Assembly: GCA_003567805.1 (NCBI GenBank)
Contig: PWYP01000143.1
Coordinates: forward strand, 7,766-71,765
Source: PVC group bacterium
GTDB taxonomy: Bacteria > Verrucomicrobiota > Kiritimatiellia > UBA8416
DNA length: 64,000 bases
Direction: 5' to 3'
Program-made: the position numbers and the translations under genes
Notes under the pieces: model-generated
Told to the model about the DNA's origin: nothing
The model's input: only the letters and a program-made list of their open reading frames with translations
Database searches by the model: none
In this document: positions 27,304 through 37,242 of the stretch, piece after piece
Numbering within the stretch: position 1 is the stretch's first letter
How the letters are laid out: every line of letters starts with the position of its first letter

Positions 27304-28409
27304 TGAGTGAAGAACATGAAATGATGTCAGGCGAGCATGTTGAAATGGATGATCTTTTGCAGCTTGCGGTAGATGAGGGAGCCTCTGATTTACATTTGAC
27401 GGTTGGTTTGCCTCCGATGATGCGTTTGCATGGCCATTTGGAAGGCTTAGACTGTTCGCCCTTAACACCAGCCGATACCGAGCGTTTAATGAAGAGCATT
27501 ACATCGGCAAGCGATCAACAGCATTTGCGTGAAAATGGCGGTAGTGATTTTGGTTTTGGTTTTGGGGATCAGGCTCGTTTTCGTGTCAGCATATTTAAAC
27601 AAAAAGGTAATGTTGGGCTCGTTTTGCGCCAGATTCCTAAAGATTTGTTGACCTTGGAGAAAATTGGTTTACCCGCACAGTTTCGGGAATTGTTGTTTCG
27701 CCCTCGTGGTTTGATTCTGGTCACAGGGCCCACGGGGTCGGGTAAATCCACGACATTGGCAAGTATGATCAATGTGATTAATGAAGAGCGTGACTGTCAC
27801 ATTATTACGATTGAAGATCCCGTTGAATACTACCACGAGCATAAGAAATCCGTGGTAACGCAGCGTGAAATCGGGGTTGATGTTCCGACATTTGAGGAGG
27901 CATTACGACGGGCGTTGCGTCAAGATCCGGATGTGATCCTGGTGGGGGAAATGCGAGACTTGGAAACCATGGCGGCGGCTATTTCAGCTGCGGAAACAGG
28001 TCACTTGGTTTTTGCTACATTACATACGACGGGTGCTGCTGCCACGGTTGACCGTATTGTGGACGCATTTCCAACCGATCAGCAGGAGCAGATTCGTACG
28101 CAGTTGGCGAACGGTATCGTGGCTGTAGTTTCGCAGCTCCTACTCGTCCGGCAGGATCGTCCAGGCCGCGTGGCTGCTTTTGAAATCATGATTTCAACTT
28201 CATCGATTCGTTCTTTGATCCGGGATAACAAAACCTACCGTATCACATCTGATATTCAAACAGGTGCAAAATATGGCATGGTTACGATGGATACCTACCT
28301 GATGGCACTGTATCAGGCTGGTCAAATCAGTTATGAGGATTTGATTTCCAAGGCGCAGGATCCGGAGTCGATTCGTCAAAAGCTGCAGGAGGCTGCGGAT
28401 GGTCAATAG
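27303..28409 (+). CDS. pilT: PilT-family pilus retraction ATPase
   Basis: Motor that depolymerizes pili, giving twitching motility. The 368-residue protein has a short N-domain, Walker [11 protein letters not shown] (about residues 142-151), [10 protein letters not shown], Walker [14 protein letters not shown] and the PilT signature [20 protein letters not shown] with the following AFP turn. It lacks the zinc tetracysteine of PilB. It lies between two PilB-type genes in a tight cluster and starts on the last base of the preceding stop. Confidence 0.93.
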   Translation: MSEEHEMMSGEHVEMDDLLQLAVDEGASDLHLTVGLPPMMRLHGHLEGLDCSPLTPADTERLMKSITSASDQQHLRENGGSDFGFGFGDQARFRVSIFKQKGNVGLVLRQIPKDLLTLEKIGLPAQFRELLFRPRGLILVTGPTGSGKSTTLASMINVINEERDCHIITIEDPVEYYHEHKKSVVTQREIGVDVPTFEEALRRALRQDPDVILVGEMRDLETMAAAISAAETGHLVFATLHTTGAAATVDRIVDAFPTDQQEQIRTQLANGIVAVVSQLLLVRQDRPGRVAAFEIMISTSSIRSLIRDNKTYRITSDIQTGAKYGMVTMDTYLMALYQAGQISYEDLISKAQDPESIRQKLQEAADGQ

Positions 28410-28433
28410 AGGGATAAACTGGAGCAAGCCGAT

Positions 28434-30134
28434 ATGAGTGAAGAGACCATACAAGATCCTTTGCTGCTGCTTCTGATAGAGCAGGGAGTCTTGACCGGAG
28501 AGCAGGCCGAAGATGTGCAATCCGAGCATGCGGAATCCGGCAAGTCGATTCGTGCTATCGTCATAGATCTCGGGCTCATTAGTGAAGATAACCTGTTGGA
28601 TATCATAGCTGCTTTTCTGGGGACGCGCGTCGTTAATTTGCCTGCCTTGGATATCCCCGTAGAGACGATTCGTGGTGTGCCTGCTAGTGTTGCCCGTATG
28701 TATAATGTTGTTCCCGTCACCGTAACAGACACATCCGTGGAACTGGCTACGTTTGACATGGTCAGCACACAAACGATGGATGAGTTGATGTTTGTTCTGA
28801 CCTGTGACGTGTCTTTTGTTTTGGCGCGAGCGGATGATGTAAAAGCATGTATTAATCAATTTTACGGGGATGACAGTGCTGCGGTTAACGATATGCTATC
28901 AACGCTGGAAGGCGTTGATGATGAGGAATTGCAGATCGGCGACGAAACGGATGAAAAGGGGCTGGAGGAGGCTGCTGGTTCCACGCCGGTAATCCGTTTT
29001 GTGAACTTGGTGTTATATCAAGCCGTGAATGACCGTGCTTCCGATATTCATTTGGAACCGTTTGAAAAAGAGTTTCGTATTCGTTACCGCGTCGATGGTG
29101 CGCTATATGAAATGGCCCCTCCGCCAAGGCGTTTGGCTTTGCCGCTTATCTCACGTATTAAAGTTATGTCGGGTTTGAATATTGCGGAACGCCGCTTGCC
29201 ACAAGATGGGCGGATTCAGCTTTCGATTGGTGGCCGTTCTATCGATTTGCGTGTTTCTACCTTGCCAACACAATTTGGCGAAAGTGTTGTATTGCGTGTG
29301 CTGGACCAGAGCAATGTGCAGTTGAGTGTTGAGAATCTTGGCATGCCTGATGATGTGTATGAAAAATTCACGGGCGATATTGTTAAACCGAATGGGATTG
29401 TGATCGTTACGGGGCCCACGGGGTCCGGTAAGACGACGACATTATATTCGGGCTTAAAACGCGTGAATACGATTGATCGTAAGCTGCTAACAGCAGAGGA
29501 GCCCGTTGAGTATAATATCGAGGGTATTATGCAAGTTCCGGTGAAGGAAAGCACGGGTAATACGTTTGCGAATGTGCTACGTGCTTTTTTGCGTCAGGAT
29601 CCCGACATCATCATGATTGGTGAAATTCGTGATATTGAAACAGCGCAGATTGCCGTTCAAGCATCACTGACAGGTCACTTGGTGTTCAGTACCTTGCATA
29701 CCAATGATGCTGCTGGTGCCGTCACGCGTTTAATTGATATGGGCATTGAGCCCTTTCTGATTGCTTCTACGCTTGAAGCCGTTTTAGGTCAACGTTTGGT
29801 ACGGACGGTTTGTGATCAATGCAAGACGGCATATGAGCCTGAAGATGATGTTCTGGATATGTTAGGGCTTTCTCGCAGTGATATAGGAGGTCGTTCCTTC
29901 TATTATGGGTCCGGTTGCTCCTACTGTAATGATACAGGATATCATGGACGGCGCGGACTATATGAATATCTGGCTGTAACGGAGTCGATTCGAGACATGA
30001 TTAATGATCGTAAACCTACGATTGTTATTCGCGATAAAGCTGTTTCGCAGGGGATGACGACGATGCGGCAGCATGGTATTCAATGCCTTCTGGATGGTTA
30101 CACCACGGTGGACGAGGTTTTGAAGTATACATAA
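28434..30134 (+). CDS. PilB/GspE-family assembly ATPase (second copy)
   Basis: A 566-residue paralogue of the gene at 25600 with the same domain order: N-domain (1-150), Walker [24 protein letters not shown] in place of the usual EDPVEY, Walker [26 protein letters not shown] and the zinc site CDQC plus CSYC. One of the pair may serve the pilus and the other a type II secretion system; the sequence does not say which. GGAG precedes the start. The TAA overlaps the next ATG by one base. Confidence 0.88.
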   Translation: MSEETIQDPLLLLLIEQGVLTGEQAEDVQSEHAESGKSIRAIVIDLGLISEDNLLDIIAAFLGTRVVNLPALDIPVETIRGVPASVARMYNVVPVTVTDTSVELATFDMVSTQTMDELMFVLTCDVSFVLARADDVKACINQFYGDDSAAVNDMLSTLEGVDDEELQIGDETDEKGLEEAAGSTPVIRFVNLVLYQAVNDRASDIHLEPFEKEFRIRYRVDGALYEMAPPPRRLALPLISRIKVMSGLNIAERRLPQDGRIQLSIGGRSIDLRVSTLPTQFGESVVLRVLDQSNVQLSVENLGMPDDVYEKFTGDIVKPNGIVIVTGPTGSGKTTTLYSGLKRVNTIDRKLLTAEEPVEYNIEGIMQVPVKESTGNTFANVLRAFLRQDPDIIMIGEIRDIETAQIAVQASLTGHLVFSTLHTNDAAGAVTRLIDMGIEPFLIASTLEAVLGQRLVRTVCDQCKTAYEPEDDVLDMLGLSRSDIGGRSFYYGSGCSYCNDTGYHGRRGLYEYLAVTESIRDMINDRKPTIVIRDKAVSQGMTTMRQHGIQCLLDGYTTVDEVLKYT

Positions 30135-31897
30135 TGACTTTATCTTCCTTCATGCAAAACCGTTGGTTTCTCAAAATGGGCAGCACTCCCTACATGCGTC
30201 TGGTGCGCTATGCACGGCCACATTTGGCGCGCCTGATCGTAGGGGGGGTATGCGGTATTCTGTTTGCCGGTTCTACGGTTGGGGCATTGCCTGTTATCGA
30301 GGAAATGCTTGGTCGCTTCTTTGATACGGATCAGCCACTGACGGTGCGTGCGGCGACGATTATTGGTAGCATACTGGTCGTGTTGCTCTTCGTGCGCGGA
30401 ATCGGACAGTTCCTGAACAGCTATCTTATTCAGTGGGTAGGGAATCGTGTTGTAATGGATTTACGCGTGGCAACATTTCGCCATTTGCAGGATTTGCCAG
30501 TAGGGTATTTTAATACCACTGAAACCGGTGAAATGATTTCCCGCACGGTAAATGACTCGATGATGCTGGAGCGGGCTGTGTCAACCGTGCTGACGGATCT
30601 TGCGCGTCAACCGATCTTGCTCGTTGGCGCAGCCGTGTATGCCATTACAAGAAATTGGCGTTTGGCGATGGCAGCGTTGGTTGTGTTCCCGCTTTGTATT
30701 GTACCGATTGCCGTGTTCGGTCGGCGTGTACGCAAAGCTGCCAGACAAAGTCAGGAATGGCTTTCTGAAATGGTATCTATTATGCAGGAATCCATTCGGG
30801 GGGTTCGTATTGTAAAGGCTTTTTGTATGGAGCATCGTGAGCAAAATCGTTTTGCGAATGCCTGTCTTGTGTTTTTTGGACGAACGATGCGCGTGGTTCG
30901 TGCGAAGTCGGTTATCGAGCCTCTGATGGTTTTGCTGGCTGGGGTGGGGATTGTACTGGCCCTGTTTTATGCGGTTTCGCTAGGGATGGCCTGGAACGAG
31001 TTTATTGTAATGGCATTAGCACTTTTTTTGCTGTATGAGCCGGTGAAGAAATTGAGCAAGATTCACTTGAGTGTTGCCCAGAGTTCTGCAGCAGCAGAGC
31101 GCATTTTTGAGATTCTTGACACGCCTGTGCTGGTTGCGGATTGCGTTGATGCGAAAGAGTTGGCGGAGCCGATTCGGGAAATTAGTTTTTCGCATATTGA
31201 TTTTGCCTATCAGGATGAACCCGTACTGCGCGACATTGATTTGACGGTTAAAGCTGGAGAACGGATTGCATTAGTGGGTGGATCTGGCGCAGGCAAAACA
31301 ACACTTGTCAATTTACTGCCACGTTTTTTTGACGTTACCCATGGCCAGATATTGATTAATGGTGCAGATATCCGCGAGTATACATTACGCTCGCTGCGAT
31401 TAAAAATGGGTGTCGTTACACAGGACATTTTCTTATTTAACGACACGATAGCTGCCAATATTGCCTATGGTTGTCCTGATGCATCGCGCGCGTCTATCGA
31501 GCGAGCGGCGAAGCAGGCTTATGCCGATGCGTTCATAGAACAGCTTCCGCAGGGATATGATACGATGGCTGGCGAATTGGGTATGTTGCTGTCAGGAGGG
31601 CAAAGACAGCGACTGGCGATTGCGAGAGCCATGCTGAATGATCCAGAAATATTAATTCTCGATGAAGCCACGAGCGCTTTGGATACTGAGTCTGAACGTA
31701 TGGTTCAAAAGGCGATTGATCAACTCGTTGAAGGACGTACGGTTTTTGCCATTGCGCATCGTCTTTCAACCATTATGAATTGTGATCGGATTCTCGTCTT
31801 GGAGCATGGACGAATTGTTGAGTCAGGCACACATTCCGATTTACTGACACAGAGTGGCATTTATCGTCGTTTGCACGATATGCAGTTCACGCCTTGA
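30134..31897 (+). CDS. MsbA-like ABC exporter (lipid A / multidrug family)
   Basis: Half-transporter of 587 residues with six membrane helices (about residues 25-320) fused to an ATPase domain (about 345-585) with Walker [11 protein letters not shown]-loop [10 protein letters not shown], signature [14 protein letters not shown], Walker [13 protein letters not shown] and H-loop IAHRLST. Closest in plan to MsbA, which flips lipid A across the inner membrane; the exact substrate is not shown. Reading starts at ATG 30134, on the stop of the preceding pilus gene; an internal ATG at 30176 is another choice. A YjbQ-family gene follows closely. Confidence 0.85.
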   Translation: MTLSSFMQNRWFLKMGSTPYMRLVRYARPHLARLIVGGVCGILFAGSTVGALPVIEEMLGRFFDTDQPLTVRAATIIGSILVVLLFVRGIGQFLNSYLIQWVGNRVVMDLRVATFRHLQDLPVGYFNTTETGEMISRTVNDSMMLERAVSTVLTDLARQPILLVGAAVYAITRNWRLAMAALVVFPLCIVPIAVFGRRVRKAARQSQEWLSEMVSIMQESIRGVRIVKAFCMEHREQNRFANACLVFFGRTMRVVRAKSVIEPLMVLLAGVGIVLALFYAVSLGMAWNEFIVMALALFLLYEPVKKLSKIHLSVAQSSAAAERIFEILDTPVLVADCVDAKELAEPIREISFSHIDFAYQDEPVLRDIDLTVKAGERIALVGGSGAGKTTLVNLLPRFFDVTHGQILINGADIREYTLRSLRLKMGVVTQDIFLFNDTIAANIAYGCPDASRASIERAAKQAYADAFIEQLPQGYDTMAGELGMLLSGGQRQRLAIARAMLNDPEILILDEATSALDTESERMVQKAIDQLVEGRTVFAIAHRLSTIMNCDRILVLEHGRIVESGTHSDLLTQSGIYRRLHDMQFTP

Positions 31898-31907
31898 GGA
31901 GATGCGA

Positions 31908-32324
31908 GTGAAAAGTTATCGAAAAGAGTTATGGTTTGAGGTGCCGAAGCGTCGGCAGTTGTTGCATATTACGGATGTGGTGGAAACGTGTTTGCGTGAA
32001 AGCGGTATTCGCGAAGGTCTGTGCCTCGTAAATGCAATGCATATCACTGCGAGTGTATTTATTAATGATGACGAGAGTGGTTTGCACGGTGACTTTGAAA
32101 AGTGGCTCGAACAGTTAGCCCCGGAAAAGCCTTATTCTCAGTATGCCCATAATGGGTATGAGGATAATGCTGATGCGCATTTAAAACGCACCATTATGGG
32201 CCGGGAAGTGGTCGTCGCTGTGACAGAAGGCAGGTTGGACTTCGGGCCATGGGAAAGAATTTTCTATGGTGAGTTCGATGGTGGACGCCGGAAACGGGTA
32301 TTGGTCAAGATTATTGGGGAATGA
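31908..32324 (+). CDS. YjbQ/UPF0047 family protein
   Basis: A 138-residue protein with the family signatures [36 protein letters not shown] and [13 protein letters not shown]. YjbQ proteins have weak thiamine-phosphate synthase activity in vitro, and their physiological role is not settled. GTG at 31908 is taken as the start: GAGGAG ends six bases before it, whereas the ATG at 31902 directly touches the ribosome site. The gene starts ten bases after the MsbA-like gene and is followed after 12 bases by queA. Confidence 0.88.
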   Translation: MKSYRKELWFEVPKRRQLLHITDVVETCLRESGIREGLCLVNAMHITASVFINDDESGLHGDFEKWLEQLAPEKPYSQYAHNGYEDNADAHLKRTIMGREVVVAVTEGRLDFGPWERIFYGEFDGGRRKRVLVKIIGE

Positions 32325-32336
32325 CGGATCGGATAC

Positions 32337-33380
32337 ATGCAGACAGCCGATTTTGATTACGAGTTGCCGGAAGAACTCATTGCGCAGGAACCAGCTTTAC
32401 ACCGGTCCGATGCACGTATGTTAGTCGTCCATCGTGCGACAGGACAGTTGGAACACCGTAATATACGTGACATCGGAGATTATCTCCATGCAGGCGATCT
32501 GCTGGTTGTAAATAATACAAAGGTCATTCGCGCACGTATTTACGGGCATAAAGTTGCATCGGGTGGTGCTGTTGAGTTATTGCTACTTGAACCCACTACG
32601 GATGGTTGCTGGCTTTCGCTGTGTCGGTCTTCTCGACAACCCAAACCAGGCGCGCGGTTGTCTCTTGCCGATGGACTTATTCGAGCTGAAGTGGTTTGCC
32701 AAGGCGAAGCCGGTCGCATCGAAATTCGACTCGAATGTGAGCGGCCGTTGTTTGAAGTCCTTGATGAAGTAGGGGATGTACCGCTGCCCCCTTATATTCA
32801 TCGCGACCAGCATGATAAAAAGGGAAAAACCGATGCCGAGCGATACCAAACGGTCTATGCATCACAGCCTGGAGCTGTCGCAGCTCCCACAGCGGGGTTG
32901 CATTTTACACCTGAACTGTTTGCTGCCTTGACAGCTAAAGGCGTCAGGAAAGCGGAGGTCACCTTGCATGTTGGTATCGGGACCTTTCGTCCTGTCGCGG
33001 TGGATGATGTAACCGAACATCGCATGGATGAAGAGCGGTATGAAATACTTCCAGAGGCTGCTCGGATAATTTCTCAAACGCGTGTTAATGGGGGGCGGGT
33101 TGTAGCTGTTGGTAGTACCTCTGTGCGCACTCTGGAAACCGTGATGCGTAGAGAGGGAGATATCCTTCCGGGGGCTGGTCGCAGTGACCTTTTTATCTAC
33201 CCACCATATTCCTTTAGAGCTGTAGATTATATGTTGACCAATTTCCATCTGCCCAAATCCACTCTGATTATGATGGTGAGTGCTCTAGCAGGCAGGGAAT
33301 TGATCATGCAAGCATATGCAGAAGCGGTGCGCGAGCGATACCGCTTCTACAGTTATGGCGATTGCATGCTGATTCTGTAG
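32337..33380 (+). CDS. queA: S-adenosylmethionine:tRNA ribosyltransferase-isomerase
   Basis: Transfers and rearranges the ribosyl moiety of S-adenosylmethionine onto preQ1-modified tRNA to form epoxyqueuosine. The 347-residue protein shows DYELPEELIAQEP, VVNNTKVIRARIYGHK, AAPTAGLHFTPELFAAL, HVGIGTFRPVAVDD and FHLPKSTLIMMVSALAGRE, all QueA hallmarks. Convergent with frr, three bases apart. Other queuosine genes are not in the window. Confidence 0.95.
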   Translation: MQTADFDYELPEELIAQEPALHRSDARMLVVHRATGQLEHRNIRDIGDYLHAGDLLVVNNTKVIRARIYGHKVASGGAVELLLLEPTTDGCWLSLCRSSRQPKPGARLSLADGLIRAEVVCQGEAGRIEIRLECERPLFEVLDEVGDVPLPPYIHRDQHDKKGKTDAERYQTVYASQPGAVAAPTAGLHFTPELFAALTAKGVRKAEVTLHVGIGTFRPVAVDDVTEHRMDEERYEILPEAARIISQTRVNGGRVVAVGSTSVRTLETVMRREGDILPGAGRSDLFIYPPYSFRAVDYMLTNFHLPKSTLIMMVSALAGRELIMQAYAEAVRERYRFYSYGDCMLIL

Positions 33381-33383
33381 GAA

Positions 33384-33947
33384 TCAGACTTCCATTACTT
33401 CGGCTTCTTTAGCTTTCAAATCAGCGTCGATTTTGGCGATATGATCGTCGGTGAATTTCTGGATTTTTTTAAGAGCTTCGTCTCGCTCATCTTCGGTTGT
33501 CTTTCCGCCTTTCTCTAGCGCTTTGACGGCATCATTGGCCTCGCGACGTACGTTGCGAATCGCAACCCTGCCATCTTCGGCCATACGCTTAGCTAATTTC
33601 GTCATTTCAACCCGTCGTTCCGTGCTTAGTTCGGGGATCGGAATGCGTATGACACGGCCATCATTCATCGGCGTAACACCCAGATTCGCAGCGAGAATCG
33701 CTTTTTCGATTTCTGCAAGTGCGGTTGGATCGTAGGCATTAATAACAATGAGGCGGGGTTCCGGTGTTGAAATACCAGCTAGTTCGCGCAATCTCGTCAT
33801 CGAACCATAATAGGACACGGTAACATTTTCTACCAGCGCCGGTGAGGCTTTGCCGGTGCGCAAACCGGAAAATTGTTCATGGAAAAAATCCATCGATTTA
33901 TCCATTTTATCTTCGGCTTCAAACAAGATTTCATCAATTGATTCCAT
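33384..33947 (-). CDS. frr: Ribosome recycling factor
   Basis: A 187-residue tRNA-mimicking protein that, with EF-G, splits post-termination ribosomes. The signatures FSGLRTGKASPALVENV, YGSMTRLRELAGIS and the C-terminal RREANDAVK are present. Twelve bases downstream of pyrH, a common arrangement; strong ribosome site AAGGAGG. Confidence 0.96.
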   Translation of the reverse strand: MESIDEILFEAEDKMDKSMDFFHEQFSGLRTGKASPALVENVTVSYYGSMTRLRELAGISTPEPRLIVINAYDPTALAEIEKAILAANLGVTPMNDGRVIRIPIPELSTERRVEMTKLAKRMAEDGRVAIRNVRREANDAVKALEKGGKTTEDERDEALKKIQKFTDDHIAKIDADLKAKEAEVMEV

Positions 33948-33958
33948 GTTATTCCTCC

Positions 33959-34693
33959 TTACGATTCGTCAGTTACCAGTGTTCCTACGGTTTCTCCTGC
34001 TACCACGCGTTCCAAGGTGTTTTCGGAAAAAAAGTCAAATACAACAATGGGGATATGATTTTCCATACACAGGGAGAAAGCTGCGGCGTCCATGACCTTC
34101 AGGTTACGGGATATAGCTTCCGTATAGGTGATCGTATCAAAACGTTTGGCATCCGGGTTGTTGACAGGATCTTCTGTGTAGATGCCATTGACTTTGGTTG
34201 CTTTCAGTAGTGCGTTCGCTCCCATTTCACTGGCACGCAGGGCCGCCGCAGTATCAGTGCTGAAAAATGGATTTCCAGTCCCACCGCCAAAGATGACAAC
34301 ACGCTTCTTTTCCAGATGGCGTAATGTCCTTCGTAAGATAAAGGGTTCCGCAACCCGAGGCATGGAGATAGCAGTTTGTACGCGCGTTTCCAGACCGATT
34401 TGTTCCAGTCCGTTTTGTAGGGCTAGGGCGTTCATAATGGTTGCCAGCATGCCCATATAATCGCCGCATGATCGATTGATGCCGCGCTGGGCACCGCTTA
34501 GCCCCCGGAATAAGTTGCCGCCGCCAACGACAATGCCTACTTCGACGCCTTGTTCGACAACATGTTGGATGCGAGTTGCTACATGGGCAACCGCATCGGG
34601 GTCAATCGCCAATCCTTTTTCACGATTTTGCAGCGTTTCGCCGCTTAGTTTCAGTAAAATGCGTTTGTATTTTAGCTCTGCAGTCGTACTCAT
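33959..34693 (-). CDS. pyrH: UMP kinase
   Basis: Hexameric kinase that phosphorylates UMP to UDP in pyrimidine synthesis. The 244-residue protein has KYKRILLKLSGETL, VGGGNLFRGLSGAQRG, and AALRASEMGANALLKATKVNG with the DGVY-type binding region; the amino-acid-kinase fold is complete. Paired with frr downstream; GGGGAA precedes the start. Confidence 0.96.
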   Translation of the reverse strand: MSTTAELKYKRILLKLSGETLQNREKGLAIDPDAVAHVATRIQHVVEQGVEVGIVVGGGNLFRGLSGAQRGINRSCGDYMGMLATIMNALALQNGLEQIGLETRVQTAISMPRVAEPFILRRTLRHLEKKRVVIFGGGTGNPFFSTDTAAALRASEMGANALLKATKVNGIYTEDPVNNPDAKRFDTITYTEAISRNLKVMDAAAFSLCMENHIPIVVFDFFSENTLERVVAGETVGTLVTDES

Positions 34694-34765
34694 GATTTCC
34701 CCGTTTGGTTTGACTGCGTTGAACCATAAACGAAATAATACCGATCTACAAGCGTCAACATTTTG

Positions 34766-35758
34766 TTATGCAGGTCCTTGTATCTCAACCACGGAGGCTT
34801 TTCCTTCGACAGGGGTGAGTGTGAACCGTTTTGCAGCCGCTGGGATGAGGCAGGATGTACCTGCTGAGGCTGCGGCAACTACACCATTGGCCCCGATCAA
34901 AACTTTGCCTTTCGATACAAACAAAATCCGAAATCCAGCCGGATCGATCGAGAAAGGTCTCGGCTCTTGTAGATTCCATCCCGTGGCAGTAAAGAATCGT
35001 GTTTTCAGGATGTCATACGGATGATTATTACCATCGGCTGGTAGCGGGCGGGGTGAAGATATTTCTGGTTTTAGGCGATTCCAGTCTATGACTTGCATAG
35101 CCTGTTCGATATGAAGTTCTCGTGACTTGCCATGATCATCTACTCGGTTCCAGTCGAAAACCCGATAGGTTGTATTTGAATTTTGTTGGATTTCCAGCAG
35201 TAGGCAACCTGCTCCAATGGCATGCACCTTTCCGCCAGGAACAAAGACTGTCCTACCCGGTTTTGCGGCTACTTTTGCAAGTGCGTGTTCCAGGGTTCCA
35301 TCGAAAATTGCTGCTTTGAAAGATTCTGGTGTAACTTCCGGTTGCATGCCGGCATAGATTTTGGCATCAGCAGTGGCGTCGAGTATATACCACATTTCGG
35401 TTTTGGGCTCGCCCCCGGTACACTGAGCGTTATTGTCATTGGGGTGTACCTGCACGCTGAGGTCTTCACGCGCATCTATGATTTTGATCAGCAGAGGGAA
35501 TCTGTCACAACCTTCATGCTGTGGGCCGAGTAGGTCCGTTTGTAACATTTGCACCAATTGCTGCAGGCTTTGTCCCTTGAGTGGGCCATTGGTTACCATG
35601 CTCATGCCTTCTGGGCGATCGGCGACTTCCCAAGATTCCGCGCATCGTGCCGGTGTGTCTTGCCGCTGAAACGTCGATCTGATTCTGTCTCCGCCCCAGA
35701 TGTAATCTTTGTACACCGGTTTACATAGGTAAGGATAGATGTTTTCGGGTTGGTTCAT
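34766..35758 (-). CDS. manA: Mannose-6-phosphate isomerase (type I)
   Basis: Zinc enzyme interconverting mannose 6-phosphate and fructose 6-phosphate, the entry to GDP-mannose and GDP-fucose synthesis. The 330-residue protein is a cupin with LLIKIIDAREDLSVQVHPND (metal His and Gln region, about residues 89-108) and FVPGGKVHAIGAG, typical of the short bacterial ManA form. The start follows AGAGGAACG. Separated from pyrH by 72 bases; the MFS gene upstream on the same strand ends 45 bases before it. Confidence 0.93.
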   Translation of the reverse strand: MNQPENIYPYLCKPVYKDYIWGGDRIRSTFQRQDTPARCAESWEVADRPEGMSMVTNGPLKGQSLQQLVQMLQTDLLGPQHEGCDRFPLLIKIIDAREDLSVQVHPNDNNAQCTGGEPKTEMWYILDATADAKIYAGMQPEVTPESFKAAIFDGTLEHALAKVAAKPGRTVFVPGGKVHAIGAGCLLLEIQQNSNTTYRVFDWNRVDDHGKSRELHIEQAMQVIDWNRLKPEISSPRPLPADGNNHPYDILKTRFFTATGWNLQEPRPFSIDPAGFRILFVSKGKVLIGANGVVAAASAGTSCLIPAAAKRFTLTPVEGKASVVEIQGPA

Positions 35759-35803
35759 AATGATTCGTTCCTCTCGGATATTTCTTGCTTGTACGAAACG
35801 CTG

Positions 35804-37123
35804 CTAACTTGGGTCGCTGACTTCCGGCAATCTGTATGCGTATGCACCAGCGCAAAAAGATAGGATGGCCAATAGCATGATGGTTGGTGCTGCTCCCAGA
35901 ATGTCTCCCATCAATCCCAACAGTCCGCCGAGAAGCATGAGAACACCAATCAATGTATTAGATATAGCGAGATATGCAGCGCGGTTTTCTGTGGTAGACA
36001 TGTCGACAAGATATACTTTTCGTCCGAGACGCAAGCCGCCGTGCATGATGTTGAGCAGGAAGAAAATGATTGCCATGCCAAAGGTACCCGTTGCCCAATG
36101 CCATTGGGCGATAGTGGCAGTGAAAGTGAATACGCCGAGGATGCCCGCCCCTGTGGCTCCAATCGCCATGACACTGCGACTGGAACGGTCTCCGAGTCTT
36201 CCCCAGAAGGGGGCTGATATGCTAGCAGCAAGGCCATTTGATATAATCAAAAGGCCTAGTCCTTTCAGGTCGGCATCTGCGGTCTGCTGTGCCAGCAGCA
36301 CATAGAAGGGGGGAGCCAGCGCAATTGCAAGCAGGAGGGCTCGTGCGATCACAAAATGGAGGAATGGTTTGTCGGTGCGCAATAGTGACAGTTGTTGCAA
36401 AGCTACCTGTAAGGCATTTCCTCCTCCGCTAGTGGCACCGGGAACTTCGGCAATAAAGGCGAAACTGATAGCACCCAGTAACCAGAGGATTCCGCCTGCG
36501 ATAAGCAACGTAGAAAATACGCTTACGCCATATTGCTCTAGTTGCCGTGTGCCCATCAGAATGCCAATGGTAAGAACAGCAATACCGGAAATGCCGGCAC
36601 TGAGCCCCATGAGACGGCCACGGCGGCTTTTAGAAATGGTTTTTCCCAAAACATCTTTTGCGGATACCGAGCAAAGGCCTTCGGCTAAACTGAATAGTAT
36701 AAGCATGGCAATGATAGCTATCCCAGCCGCGATGCCCTCTGATGTCCCTGCAGCTAAAGCCATGCCGAACAGACTCAAGGCAGATAATATCGCGCCTGCA
36801 ATCCAAACGCCTTTGCGTCGAGGCATTTGGCGAATAACGGCAGCAATGATCATTTGTGGAAGTAGCTTGCCAGCTTCTCGAATCGGAACCAAAAAGCCCG
36901 TTAGAATCGTTGGTACGCCAAGCGCCCCGAAAATCCAGGGGATCACCAGTTTGGCACTTGCAATTTCGTCAGCCACCTTGCCAAGCAGATTTCCGCCAAG
37001 ATAGGCAAAGAAATTCCGTGGCTGGGAATGGCAGGCTTCGTCGGGGATATCTTTACAGACACGTGCGTCCTCATCACCTGTAATGAAGCTATATAACTGT
37101 TCCACTGTATTCTTGTCTGTCAT
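35804..37123 (-). CDS. Major facilitator superfamily transporter
   Basis: A 439-residue protein with about 12 predicted membrane segments and MFS-type loops between helices 2-3 (RQMPRRKGVW) and 8-9 (APFWGRLGDRSSRS, the DRxxRR-type motif). A soluble stretch of about 45 residues, with two Cys, precedes the first helix. No substrate can be assigned; manA downstream is suggestive of a sugar but is not proof. ATG at 37123 is used because GGAG lies upstream and the extra N-terminal residues of the longer frame are not natural. Confidence 0.8.
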   Translation of the reverse strand: MTDKNTVEQLYSFITGDEDARVCKDIPDEACHSQPRNFFAYLGGNLLGKVADEIASAKLVIPWIFGALGVPTILTGFLVPIREAGKLLPQMIIAAVIRQMPRRKGVWIAGAILSALSLFGMALAAGTSEGIAAGIAIIAMLILFSLAEGLCSVSAKDVLGKTISKSRRGRLMGLSAGISGIAVLTIGILMGTRQLEQYGVSVFSTLLIAGGILWLLGAISFAFIAEVPGATSGGGNALQVALQQLSLLRTDKPFLHFVIARALLLAIALAPPFYVLLAQQTADADLKGLGLLIISNGLAASISAPFWGRLGDRSSRSVMAIGATGAGILGVFTFTATIAQWHWATGTFGMAIIFFLLNIMHGGLRLGRKVYLVDMSTTENRAAYLAISNTLIGVLMLLGGLLGLMGDILGAAPTIMLLAILSFCAGAYAYRLPEVSDPS

Positions 37124-37242
37124 ATTTGTATATCTCCATGGTGTTGTTCTACATCCCAAAGGCAAGGGCGGCAACAAGAAATACAGTGGCATGGTAATGG
37201 CCGCATACTGAAGAATCCTGCTTGCCAGTAGCCGTTGCTGGT

